This document shows, piece after piece, positions 34,677-46,932 of a stretch of DNA of 64,000 nt. A model generated the notes under the pieces. That model had not been told where the DNA came from. It did no database searches and saw only the letters and a list, made by a program, of their open reading frames with translations. This stretch comes from Undaria pinnatifida (taxonomy: Eukaryota > Sar > Phaeophyceae > Laminariales > Alariaceae): the NCBI GenBank assembly GCA_012845835.1, contig JABAKD010000023.1, positions 26,577,972 through 26,641,971 on the forward strand, read 5' to 3'. Position 1 is the stretch's first letter, and every line of letters starts with the position of its first letter. The position numbers were made by a program, and so were the translations under genes.

Positions 34677-35773
34677 TAGACACTTATAAAACTCATAAAA
34701 ATCGCGATTTTGGGTGTTTAGAGCCAAATTATGCGCACCTGGAGTTTTATACGCGTGCCGGAAATTGCGATATTTTCGCGACCTGTGGTTCGCAAAACAC
34801 AACCCAAGTGCGAAAAGTCGCACAGGGCTTTTTTTCCCCATCGCGATTTTTAATGTTCTTTTATGTTGAGTAGAGCCAGAATTACTGACAGACAGGATTG
34901 GACACGCCCCGGAAAACACGTACCTACCCACACGAGGCTTGCTTCTCCACGATACCATCCGATCGTCACCGCGACAACATGGACAACAACAGCAGCGATG
35001 GCCGCGGGGTCGGGGTTGAATACATACAGCAGGTGGGTGCCCCCGTGGCCGGGGAGGGGCGGATGCTCGAGATGCCCGGATTCAGAGGCACCACCACAAC
35101 ATCCAGTGCTCCACCCATGGACGGATTTGTGACGGAGTAGAGGTATGCCCCCAACCCGGCAACAAGCGGGTAGCGGTTGGCGCGAAGGACGCACAGAGGG
35201 AAGGAAGCAACACATGGCAGCCGCAACATTTCAATGCCGTCGCTGCTGCCATGGGTTCTGGTGTGGGCTCTACCCACGGCAATATCAGCAGGAAGCTGAG
35301 AGATCTAACGAGCACTACTACTGCTGTAGATTATACGTCGTGGGAGTAGCGAGATACCGACGCCCGCCAGCGTCGCGTAGGCACAAGCTTCGACAATGTG
35401 TCTCACCACGAGCGCGAGCCGTGTCTGCGCTGCGGCATCGTTCATGCCAAGAGCCAAACTCATGATAGATGCAGGCGCTGATGCCTGCCGAGCTACCGGG
35501 AGCAGCAGCTACAGCAGCAGCAGCAGCCACGTCCTTCGACCAGCGGTGTGCTGTGTGTGCTGTGAGGAGTGAAGAGCTGACCTAGGGCTACGGGATTGGC
35601 ACCGAATTTGTTCGTATCTTGGCACATAACCCGAGTTTTACATATCACGTACTTCTGGAAGAAAAGGCGATTTTGAGTTTTATATCGGGTGGTTTGCGAA
35701 ATCGCAAATCGCGATGTGGCATTTGGGTTGAAGATCCGAAATATCGCACTCCTCTGAGTTTTATAAGTGTCTA
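34677..35773. mobile_element. 1.1-kb DNA element with perfect 19-bp terminal inverted repeats
   Basis: tagacacttataaaactca at 34677-34695 is the exact reverse complement of 35755-35773. Inside each end, further cgcgattt-type inverted motifs are present. Both ends include a TA, consistent with a TA target duplication (Tc1/mariner-like), though this is only suggestive. The interior holds no transposase that I recognise, so it is probably non-autonomous. A plus-strand frame near 34979-35140 (MDNNSSDGRGVGVEYIQQVG) and a second near 35230-35350 may be captured or vestigial coding sequence. Confidence 0.7.
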
Positions 35774-37500
35774 ATGAGAGCTGAGAATTAGACTATAGGG
35801 AAAGTAAGGAAGGCAAGGAACTTCGGGACGGTTCTTTTCCCCAGCAACTAATTTTCTTTTCGGCAATTACGGGCTGAGAAGGGCTGAGAGGGGGGAGGAT
35901 ATGCCGAGCGAGACCTCCGAGGGGGTCGAGGACTAAGTAATTAAGTTTATGTCTGGGGTAAGGATTGTTCTTATCGAAGATGTGAATTTCATAAATTTTC
36001 TCTTTTCTTTCGGCGCGCCCTAGAAAACCAATCCACTACAAACCCATTTTCAAATACTGCAGTGTACGCAAGCCGAAAGACAGGGAAAAAGACAAAGCGC
36101 GAAACAACAGCTATTATTATAAGTCCAAAGCAGCTCACAGCAGCAGCAGACCAGAAGCAGGTCTCGACGTAGGGCACAAGGCACGCACAGGCCACACATG
36201 GCGACTGCGATGACCTCTCTGGTCGAAGAGCACGATCACCGAGGACATGACCGGCGGTGATGAGCTGCCGTGCGCCGATGATCCTAGAAAGAGCTTGCAG
36301 CAGTACGAGTACAGCAGTGGAAGCTCGCATAAAATAAAAATGCCTGTGGTACAAAAATAAAAACACATAGTATCGTCCGTCTCGTAAAAACACTTAATAT
36401 TAATACATATGTACCCTAAAAATTATAAACGAAATAAGAAAGCGTGTAACCTAGCCTACGTACAGTCTTATTTTAGATAAAAATAATAAAAAAAATCGTG
36501 CAGCTTACATAAGAAACTACAACCCTGCCTCTGGGTGGTCTGGTCCAAGACACCGGGAAGCTGCCAGGAAGCTGGTACTCTCGGCGACGAAAATAAGAAA
36601 CTATAAAAAAAGAAAATTGTTGGTTTCTGGCTCGTTCAGAATAAGGAAAACAGTAAAAAGCCGAATTTAAGCTTAGTTACTACATCAGTAGAGGGCCGAC
36701 GACGCTGCTGTGTGCTGTTAGGAAACGAAGAATCAATTGTTTCATAAAAAAAGATTTTGGAAGTAACCAAAACACCCAAGATAAGGACTAACTGGTGACG
36801 CTACGATACAGGAGAGGATGCTGGAAAGGGCTGAAAAATAATGAACCGTCAGCAGCAAGAAACACACGCGTGCAAAGCTCGTGAGGGCGCCTCAAAAAAG
36901 GCTTTGAGGCGGAACACAAAATAGGCAACCTCCACTGTTGTACCACCATATACATCACCATGCAGCACGCGCGTCGCACAGCTCCTTTCATTGCAGTTCC
37001 AAAACTTCCTTTACCCCAGCAACCCGGGCGGGCTGCCTTGTGCGGTCGACGTTGTAATCGTCTGTGATTTTCGAAAACTTCCCCCCCAGGGGTTAACAGG
37101 GGGGGGGTACTCTCACACCAAGTGAAAGTAAGTATATCCCGTTTTATTTATTCATTTGTCGAGTGATCAATCACTGCACATTTATTTCCATTCTGAACTC
37201 TGGGTGTGTCATGTACCTGGTATCGTTTAATATGTCGTGTGTCTTCGGGCATACTTATAACACACTAACAAGCCACAACAACCTCACATTAATAATACAT
37301 CAAAGGCGGTCACCCCGAATCACACGCCAAAACTAAAAAATAGGGGTGTACTCATGATCGTGTTGGCGCGAGCACGATGGGCCCTTGCATCCCTACTATT
37401 AATATAATACTAGTATTAATAGTGTCCTTCGTATGACGATATGGGACGACGGGGGAGTACGACGGCTATCACCCGCCACCATTTGTTTTTAACGGAGTAC
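35774..37500. other. Non-coding stretch with an inverted dispersed repeat and small palindromes
   Basis: Positions about 36010-36210 match 48180-48385 in inverted orientation (core aaccaatccactacaaaccc). Near 37400 is a small palindrome (actattaata ... tattaatagt), and ctattaatagtgtc recurs near 46328 and 46642. A run of G lies near 37100. No gene is supported. Confidence 0.55.
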
Positions 37501-37522
37501 TATTAGTTACAGGAGGGGGAGG

Positions 37523-40500
37523 CTAGTTGTATGATTGACTAGCCATTCTGGTCCCGGCAGCGGAATACCGCGTCTGCACGTTCGACTTGTGCCTTTTATT
37601 CCCAAGCCTCCTCCCCGCGGGCAAACGCACAGTGTCTGGGTTGCCCACCACAACTCCCGTCCCCAACCCGATCCTTGCTGCCTGGTTTATTTGGGTTCTG
37701 CAACCCTCAAAAATCTGACGCAGTGTCTCAGCGTCCACAGTCTCTACCCCTTGCGCTATCATTGCCGTGCTTTGCTTCAGCAGATCCACGTACAACTTGC
37801 GACGGTCTTGTACCGTAGGCCCGTTCTCCTTCATTCGCACCAGAGTAGACTGAATGGTACCGCCCTCAGCGATCGCCTTCCACCGACCCTCGCTTGGCGG
37901 GGTGGGGTCGCCTGCCACAACTCCTCCCCCCTCTGCATCTGACCTCTTGTGTTTTAGAGCGACTGACCAACTCGGTCTGGATGCGATGGGCCAATCATCC
38001 ATCGGTTTACACCTCTGCTCTGATAGCCAGTGCTTGTGGAGAATGCCTATGTGGAACCTGCACGCGCGGCTCAGACACATCGCCATCCAAAAGTGCCGGC
38101 AACAAAGGCCAAGGGTCTGCGGTGTGCGGCATAAGCAGAGGTGGCTGCCACCCTTCATGGCGAGGACAAGGTAGCGCATATCCGTACCACCACGGTTCTC
38201 AACAATGCAGGCCACAGTCTCGACGTCGACAACCATGTCCCCAAGGTATTCCAACTTGCCTAATGCCTCTGCGCGGTCAGGGCCGTCTACCAAGTGGTTG
38301 CCTGAGCCGCCGCAGAAAAGCGATGCGGCGTCCATCTCCTCCAGCATGAAATTGACAGGCCATACTCCAAGCCCGAACTTCAGCGGCTTCAAGAGCTCGT
38401 CTCCGAACCAAACAAAGGCCGTCCGCGGTAAGAACATCGTGCGCATGTGCAGCTGAGCGTTTCGAAGAGCACTGCGGTCGCTCTGTTGTTCGATGGCACC
38501 ATCCCAAAAGCCGAACAGCCTAACCAAGGAGGTCCTAGCGTTGCAGACCCGCCGCACCTGCGAGTTCATCCCTGCCGCGCGAAGCAAAAGCAACACGAAA
38601 TCGCCCAGCATGAGAAAATGTATCGGGTGTTACATGCGATAGGGACAATCGAAAATCGCGCTTCACACGGCGATACTCTAAAAACTACCGCAGCAAAGGG
38701 AAGCCACCATCAGGTAGAGGTTACCTACAGAGATACGTGAACCCATCTTCTTAAGGCTAGCAGTAACGAGGTGGTGGTCGGCCCAGCAAAACAAAAACAC
38801 GCGCGGCGGGCACGATACCACAAACACACGCACGGCGGGCACGATATCTCATAACAAAGGTAAGACACCCGAGACCACCCCATTTTGCATGGACAGATAC
38901 TTACCAAAACTTTGCGTCGCATGCAAATCGCAGCTGTCCAACGCCACAACATAGTGAATCACTGCAAGGGCACACTGCCATGATTTTGCGGGCACCAACC
39001 AACCCCCTCATTCCCCTCGCCCGAGCGGCGCAATTCACTGTTCGGCAAGTTGACTTACACGATCCTGTCGGCAGATATGGTGCACCGCCTGTCATAAATG
39101 AGTTTGAGTTCTAAAGAGGCCGGCTCCGCGCGTTACTTTCGTTGGACGTGAGATATGGAACCCTCCTTACAGTTGTTACAGTTGGAAAGCTCACATCTGG
39201 CTAATATCAAAGGCCCAATATCAAATGGGTTTTGCACTGGTGGCGACGCGTTCATCGGGGGAAAAACATACGTCTGAACCATCCGCTCTTCATCGATGTT
39301 GCTTCATCTCAGTGAAGCTCACCCCCCCCTCTAATGAGTACACTCCCCCTTTCCCCTCCACCCTGCGCCGCCCCTGGGAGACCCGGAGTAAAGTTATTTG
39401 AGCTAGGTGTCTGGGAAACCTACGTGGGCACCCTTCATGACACCCTTCACTACAATACCGTACGGTTCTTCACTTCAACGATGCATGTTTCGACGAGAAG
39501 ACAAAACGGTCGCATCACGCGCGGGCTATATTGTCCACTAGTACGCACGCATGAAGCACACAGTATGTGTACCTTCGACTCTGTTCGTCGTCCATGACGC
39601 CACGCAGAAGGAAAGCGGGGAGAATGCCACCGCCCAGCGCTCACGATCATGGTACAGCTGCATCAGGTATTTCTCGGCCTTCGGAAAGGCTTCCAGTAAC
39701 TCCGCGAAGCTCTTGTCGAATCCAGATTTGTTGAGTCGGCCGCGCGCCTTGTAGAACATGTCACGGAACGCCTGTTTCGAGTCGAGTATGTAGGGTTGGT
39801 GTTTATACATATATAACTGGCTCAACGGTTTTATCATAAATACATCGCGTGCGAGTCACCGTTGGCGAGCACATAATACTGCTGGTGAATAATAGCATCG
39901 ACCAAAAAAGTGCAACCAATAAATCGGTGGTGAGGAGCCAGGTCAGCGGTGAAATCGAGCTGCTTGGCGGTGAGCGTAGGAGGTAGCACCAAAGCGATGA
40001 AGGAAGTTACTGTTGCGTTGGATGAAAAAGACAATTCGTAACATATTGACTAGTTAAAATATATTTGCATCGGGCCACCGCCTGGGTTCTCGCTACTCCC
40101 CTCATGCAATGATACTTTAGTACGTCCACGCAAGATACGCTGGTGTCGGGGACAACACCTCCTTGCTATCTCGTGGTCCCTCTCTACCGCAGGTTCTCGA
40201 CATAGTTTATCTACATAGCTCACCGGGAAACTAGATCCCAAGACTCCGGTGAGGTTCTTCGTGAGGTTCTGTCCAAGATGCCAAATACACCGCCGCTTGA
40301 TCGCAAGGGTGAAAGTCTTGTCAGCTGCCGACCTCATGGCGATGTCCGCGTCTACGAGCATGACGTCAGGCGGCCCTCCTCTTGCTTCTTCAAAGGCCTC
40401 CAGCATCCACTCGAAGGTCTCCCTCGTTGTGTCGGCAGTAATTGTCTGGAAGACAATGCGCGTGTAGTACTCTCCATCGATCACAACCCCCCAAGGCCGA

Positions 40501-40876
40501 GCGGAAAGCGATACCGGTTCTTCACGGCAGTGTCGTCGTAGAGGAGCACCTCGCCATACCGGGCTGCAAGCGCGACCTGTGCCCATCATGCGTGCATACG
40601 TCGTCGAGTGCGGTCGAAGCTAAGTGGTCAGCAGCCAGCTCAGCTAGACCAGGAGATAGAATGTGCACAACACGGACAAGCTATCAAAACCCATCAACAC
40701 CGCTTCAGGCACAAAGACTATATCATTTCGCTCCAGACACCAAGACTACACCACTAACCCCTGGCACACAACTCCTGACTTACCTGCCCTGCCGTCATCC
40801 AAAACAAGTGCGTAAACCGCCCGTGGTGGTCAAGCTTGACCTTCGAGACCCCGCCACCTTTTGTAGCTTCCCGGAC
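37523..40876 (-). pseudogene. Mutator-like (MULE) transposase with SWIM zinc finger, four exons, one frameshift (copy 2)
   Basis: Exon at 40876-40784 is 31 codons (KGGGVSKVKLDHHGRFTHLF, ending FWMTAGQ), with a cttgcag acceptor and a GTAAGT donor. Exon 40576-40224 (353 bp) carries the MULE core: VALAARYGEVLLYDDTAVKN, VDADIA and CIWHLGQN. It is one base shorter than the equivalent 354-bp exon of copy 1, with the frame lost at a G run near 40487. Exon 39771-39573 carries RVEG with the presumed catalytic Glu. Exon 38571-37523 encodes the SWIM finger (CLCRTPQTLGLCCRHFWMA) and a tail ending at a stop. Junction phases agree (0, 0, 1). The single indel lies in a homopolymer, so a sequencing error could make this gene look broken. 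No terminal inverted repeats were identified. Exons upstream of 40876 are unresolved. Confidence 0.85.
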
Positions 40877-40899
40877 CTGCAAGAAACACATCGTGATTC

Positions 40900-43800
40900 C
40901 GGGACGCACGCGAGTACACATAGGAGTCGCGCCAAATCGTTTAGACAATGACTATTCATGCATTAAGGTTTACAACTGACGACAAAGACTCTGGAACCCT
41001 GGCAACCCTGCCATTGTTGTGGGCGGGGAAAAGTCAGACATTACATGGCTGAACTGCATCTACGCTAGCCCTGTTCGACACCTGTTGTGTCTCATCACTT
41101 GTGAAATAACCAGAGGTCCCAGGGCGCCGTAATACAGAGCCAATTACACCCCAGCGCTATAAGGTACGTTAAAAACAGTAGATGTAGTGCGAACGTCAAA
41201 GTTCGGAGCGTTCCTGCCGGTGCACGTACCACTACAACACAACAAAACTACCACATAAAAAAGGATAATACGAACCCCACTTTGTCCAGCAACCCCTGCG
41301 CGTCGAACAGGTTTTCCCCGCCACTATGCTGGGATGCAGCGTTCTGGACGGCCCGAGTGTTGACTCGGCGATTGTGCTAGGCTTCTAACACCTTGGCCTG
41401 AACCGCTGGAGCAAGTCCCGCGTCTGCCAGACGGATAAAAGACGAGAATAGGGATGTTAAGCTGACGCGATATAGAGCCCCAGAATATGAATGACATCTA
41501 CGAAAAAATAACTCTTTCTGTATCTTCCTTGTCTACCGACTTTACTCTACCATGAAACTCACAGCGACGGCAGGACAACCACAAACAAAATCACGACGAA
41601 GGCTTCTTCACACCAATCTCTACGCACCACCTGCCTGCGAGTTTCACCGCCGCAGCTTTCACTGGCGATGACAGAGGTGCCTTCATCTGGTCCTTTATCT
41701 CCATCGCCTCTTTGTCCACCGCATGCTGGTGCTCCAGAGACGTCGTCGTCAGTCGGGGGTGTTTGTTCACCGGGCATATAAGAGGCCATCGCGCGGTAAT
41801 CTGCAGGGAAAATCGGTGCCCCATATAGATTGCATCGCGTGTACGATTAGTATTGATATACCGGGTCATCATCGGCATTTAGTGTGTCTGCATCCATCTA
41901 GAACAGTGATAGGGTTTACGGCGAATCAGGGGGAAATAATAAGCCTAAGTACGCCAAGTCAGATTAAGGTGGCACGTACGGCAGCTGCGACGAAACCACG
42001 GGGCCGCCAAAGACGCTTCCCACTGGGCTCCAGGAGGCTTCCTGCTACCGGGGATAGGGGGAAGTTAACCAAAGAAGAGCAAGGTACACACATCATACGG
42101 CGGGCAGGTGTCACCTGAAACTACACGTACCACTGTCACCCCTATCACCGAAAGTACCCCTCATTCACCCAAGGTGACGAGCATAGTTACATGTAGTTCT
42201 TCCATGCCAAATAAACGGGTGCAGACACAACTGATCGAATATCAACGCGTGAAACCTGTTGACTGTAAAGCAGTTCATCCGTACACTAGAAAGCAACACC
42301 CGAAATTCTCCCGGCCCCAACCAAGAAACGCCAGATATATGCACGGTACAACCTTCGCGCATTGGCGTACATGCGAAGGTACACCCTACCTTAAATGCGC
42401 AGCCTGTCCTCTGGCTAGAGGCTTTCCTTGGCACCCTTTCAAGACCTGGTGGAGACGCATGTCAGAACATGTGAGACGATGGTTTACTCACCACTGTTAT
42501 GCGACATACCAACGCTGATCGCTAGGGCAAACACGATTGCCATATTTGTATAGCGAGTAAATGTGAGTTTCTAAGTGGTAAAACCGCGCCTAAACACTGC
42601 GCCAAGAAATAAGGACCCCCCTTATCTCGGTTCGAAAAAGACACACAAGATGACAGCATATGGATCCTGGACAGAAAGAAGCATAAAAAATCATGAGGGA
42701 CTCTCCACGGGGTGGTGCGCTTGAAGCTGGAAGAGAATACGAGTAGAAAGCACAAAAATACCATGGCTCTCCTCGGCAATTTTCCCGCGAACCACGGTAA
42801 CCGCAGGAGATCGACGATGTCAGCGTCATTGATGAAGAGCGAACAGCGTCAAGAGCATGATAACATAGCCACAATCACGGGGAATCGAATGGTGGCATTT
42901 GCTTTTCGGTATGTTCAAGAAACACCGCGGCAGGTCCACGGCAACGAGACGACGGGGTTTTTGGTGCAGTTACCGTGGTATCGTTACCGTGGTCCTACGG
43001 CTTCATGTCTTACAAACATGAAAAAAAACACCACTCGATTCCCCGTGATTGTGGCTTTGTGTTTATGCCTTTGACACTATTAATTCCTCATGAATGACGC
43101 CCGATATCGTCGATATCCTAATTTACCGTGGAAATGAAAAAAATGTCGAGGAGAGCCCTGAAAAATACTAAACATATATACCACCGAGCACAAGTTGATG
43201 ACAGTTCAAGCATTTCTCCTGACCGAGGTCCTAGCGACAGCAAGCTTATCCATACTTGCAACCGCAGTAATACTGTACTATATCCAATCCTTCTGTCCTG
43301 CCAGGTATCGTTCTACCCTTTTTACATTCAAAACTCACCACCGGCACTCCTCCTACGTTGGCGCTGCCGGTCGTTCTGCCGATTTTTGCATGCCATGCAC
43401 GCATTTCCATGCGATCATGACAAGGCGGCCTCCTTCCCCTTTCTCCCTTTTAGAAGAATCACGCGCGATCTTCACACCATGTGTCGCGCAAGTCTGCTTC
43501 ACCGCCGTTTCCACGTCCACTTAAGTTTTTTTCCTCCATAGGAATGCTCTTGAGCTCAGCCTCCAATGCTTCGGCGGAGTACGAGTACTGCAGACGCCGA
43601 ACGCAAAGAGCGGCAGTCATGCAGCAGGATGAACAGTGTCAACGTCGGCAGTTGTGTGTTATCTACCACCACTACTCCTGAAACAGAGGGGAGAAAAAAG
43701 TCAGTTCATCCTTCGCTTCATTGACACCTTACGCTTGTTCTTAAGTTTGCGTATCATGCCAACTTCACGAGACAATCATCATGTTGGTGTAGAAAGGTCG

Positions 43801-44329
43801 TAATCCAGGTGGCCAACCTAAAATATTACGGCTTCAGGTAATGGTTACTGCAGGGGATGGTTAATGTTTGAACATGTAGAAGGGCTGTAGAACGTCTACT
43901 CGGGCGCAGAGGGGGCGGTTGACAGAAGCCACTGGACCTCAAGGCCCGCACTTCGCATCTTTTTTACGTCCCATGCTCACACGCATCCAGCCATGGCTAT
44001 CCGTGGATATATACCTTCATCCAGGTGCTCGTACTGCATGGAAAAAATAGTAGGAAAAAAAAGTAACTCACGAGACGCATACTGCGCGCTGATACAGCAG
44101 TATTCGTACTGCTGCACGCTCTTCTTGGAGCCTGATAAACTCATTGGGACTATCACGCCCTCAAGACAACAGCAATCCCCGTGTTTTTGGTCGATATAAA
44201 TGGGGCCGAAAAGGGTGACGAAGAAAGCTGACGTGGCGTCACACGAGTAGTACCGGGGGGGAGAAGGGAAGGCACCTGTCACCACAGCCTGTCTACAAGG
44301 TCGCGGAGGATATAACCAGGGCTTTTAAC
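40900..44329. other. Long stretch without a recognisable gene
   Basis: Several ORFs of 90-140 codons overlap on opposite strands, and none has a familiar motif or a convincing splice framework. There are no strong repeats apart from short A runs. Real genes with small exons could be hidden here. Confidence 0.4.
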
Positions 44330-44640
44330 GGGTCATGACCCGACCCGCGGGTCGGGTCAAGGGGGTTTCAAAATCTCGCGGGTCGGGTCGGGTCGGGTTA
44401 TTACGTTTCAAAATCTCACGGGTCGGGTCGGGTCGGGTCAAGATGTTTTCAAATCTCGCGGGTCGGGTCGGGTCGGGTCAAGAGGCTTCAAAATCTCGCG
44501 GGTCGGGTCGGGTCGGGTCAAGAGGTTTTTAAAATCTCGCGGGTCGGGTCGGGTCGGGTCAAGGGGTTTTCAAAATCTCGCGGGTCGGGTCGGGTCATGA
44601 CCCGCGAGATACGGGTCACTTCGCGGGTCAAGCAATAATG
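44330..44640. repeat. GGGTC-based minisatellite array 1
   Basis: Units of about 43 bp, made of cgggtcgggtcgggtcaag plus a caaaatctcg-type spacer, repeat about six times. Palindromic motifs (gggtcatgaccc, acccgcgggt) lie at both ends. The Arg/Gly/Ser repeat ORF is a by-product. Confidence 0.9.
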
Positions 44641-44959
44641 ACCCGTGAGTTGTTTTAGGCTGACCCGCGGGTCAAACCCGCGGATCTGGCCGGCGGATCC
44701 GCCTTTTTCAAACTTCCAGCTGAGAGCCACATTGATGCCGTGCAGGCGCCCCACGGGTCGGGCCCGCGGGTCCGCCAGTAAAGTACAGACATTTCCGCTT
44801 CCTGCCTCCCTCGTGCCGATGCTCCGATCGTATGTCATCACAGCGTGCAGAACGATCACCAGGCAGTACCCCTAGCTACTCGTACCAAGGCATACAGCAG
44901 TGTGACGCGAATCCCATACCTACTGAAGCCGTAACAACAGTAGTAATATTACGGTCATA

Positions 44960-45278
44960 CCAGTACGAAATGTGACCAAACGTAAAAAGGCAAAGAAGGG
45001 CAGTCGTCGTCGAAGCAGCAGCAGCAGCACTAGCAGCAGCAAGCACCAGCAGCAGACCCCGGATTCTCGCGGATCGCAGCCTCTGCTGACAGACCCATCG
45101 CCCCAGTTGTGGGCTTGCTGCCGGAAGCGGCTCAGCTAGGCTGCTTGCGGGGGCTGGAGACTGCACAAAAAGAATATAGATACAGCAGTAGTAGTACAAA
45201 TAGTAGCTAGCTCGAGAAATATCATACCAGTACCGAATGTGACCGAACGTAAAAAAAGCAAGAAGAGCAGCCGTTGTC

Positions 45279-45309
<31 letters not shown>

Positions 45310-45490
45310 GCAGCAGCAGCAGCAGCAGCAGCACAGCAGCAGCAGCACCCTGGCAGCAGCAAGCGCCAGCAGCAGACAACGCATCCTCGCGGATCGCAGC
45401 CCCTGCTGACAGATCCAACGCCCCAGTTGTGGGCTTGCTGCCGGAGGCGGCTCAGCTAGGCTGCTTGCCGGGACCGGAGATTGCACTTAT
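44960..45490. repeat. ~266-bp tandem duplication with CAG runs
   Basis: A unit beginning gtgaccaaacgtaaaaaggc at about 44973 recurs at about 45239. Each copy contains a CAG run, longer in the second (45280-45360), and shares ccccagttgtgggcttgctg. Poly-Gln/Ala/Leu frames on either strand are repeat artefacts. Confidence 0.88.
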
Positions 45491-45744
45491 AACTTATTTA
45501 TAACTAGCTCGCTCGTCGGGTCGCTCGTCGGGTCGACCCGGTGGTCTAGCGGTACGGGCATGTCCATGCATGTGGGTTGCGGTTTATTTTCTATTTCTCG
45601 CGCGCACACCACATGACATAATCATCAGCTGCAAACAATGCCGGTAAAAAACGCAGAGTACACGACATACTGGGAAAAGTACGAGGGACCAAGGACCAAC
45701 CAACCGACCGAGGTATACCTGCTTTGACCCGTGACTTCTTGACT

Positions 45745-46095
45745 TTGACCCGTGAGAAATGTCACGGGTCAAGTTAACGTGACCCGCCAGACGACCCGAA
45801 TCTCGCGGGTCACCCGGATTGTCGCGGGTCGGGTCGGGTCTGGTCAGGACGATTTCAAAATCTCGCGGGTCGGGTCGGGTCGGGTCAAGACGTCTCGAAA
45901 ATCTCGCGGGTCGGGTCGGGTCGGGTCAAGACGTCTCGAAAATCTCGCGGGTCGGGTCAGGTCGGGTCAAGACGTCGCGAAAATCTCGCGGGTCGGGTCG
46001 GGTCGGGTCAAGACGTCTCGAAAATCTCGCGGGTCGGGTCGGGTCAGCTGACCCGACCCGACCCGACCCGACCCGCGAGATTTGACCCGACCCGT
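45745..46095. repeat. GGGTC-based minisatellite array 2 ending in a palindrome
   Basis: Units of about 43 bp (cgggtcgggtcgggtcaaga plus cgtctcgaaaatct) repeat about five times. At 46047/46048 the orientation flips around cagctg, so gggtcgggtcgggtcag is followed by its reverse complement. The array belongs to the same family as 44330-44640. Confidence 0.9.
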
Positions 46096-46932
46096 GAAAA
46101 GCCCTATCCTCCTAAAAGTTGAGCTGGAAAGTAACAGTGATGAAACAACAAAAACAATAAAAAAAGAAAATACACAGCAGTACGTAGCGTGCAGAATATA
46201 CCTTGATGTGCGTTGAATCCTTTGTTGGGCTCCCCACAGGCGCCGGAGCCGTGTCGTTTATGCCACCCGTCACACCCGGGGCACCCGAATTCGTACCGTC
46301 CTGATCCGTCTCCCCACTCCAGGCCGCCTATTAATAGTGTCAAACGTCGACAGCACGGCCGTCTGGGTCAAGCGTCGAAGTGCTGCATCGCTTCGTTGGG
46401 CCAGGAAGAGAACGCGCTAGAGTTTTACCAGGTACAGAGTACAAATTTAACACTTTCAGAGCAGTTGTTTACTACCGCAAAAAACAATCCAATACTCGTA
46501 CTATTTCCAAGTAGTTTTGTCCCCAAAAACCGTTTCCGGCTCTATAAAGGGGTTGACACTTTCGGAGTCCAGGTATATATAAGCGACGCAGCCCAAACAG
46601 GTGCGGTGTTGCCAACCATCTAGTCCAGCAGCAGTACGACTATTAATAGTGTCGTACAACTCTGCGCCGCGGCTCGGACTTTAAACCTGTCCCGGGCTTG
46701 GTCATGTGGCTGATGCTGTACGGCAGTGGGGCAGTGGGCGTTGGCACTAAGAAACGTAAAATTGGCGTCCAAGCTCTCGTAACTCATATTTTCCGTGCCC
46801 TTACTGCTGTTGATAGCAGCACCAGCATAATTTGATGGCTCCCGAATTTCTTATTTTCTACAACATCTCAGGCTGGTTTTCTTATTACCCTTATTTTTTT
46901 ATCCTCCGGCGGATGGGGAAAAATATAGCTAT
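46096..46932. other. Stretch without a recognisable gene
   Basis: Frames are short and overlapping. The only notable item is ctattaatagtgtc, present twice here and once near 37415. Confidence 0.45.

Noticed and set aside
44876-45486. Leu/Ala-rich membrane-like ORFs on the minus strand
   Set aside because: They are produced by CAG/CTG runs in a tandem duplication. Glutamine-rich frames exist on the other strand.
45531-45600. tRNA-like sequence (gtggtctagcggtacgggc)
   Set aside because: It resembles an A box, but no B box or acceptor-stem pairing follows at the right distance.
44330-46095. GGGTC repeats as telomeric or interstitial telomere sequence
   Set aside because: The unit is a 43-bp minisatellite with a caaaatctcg-type spacer and not a simple 6-7 bp telomere repeat of the TTAGGG type.
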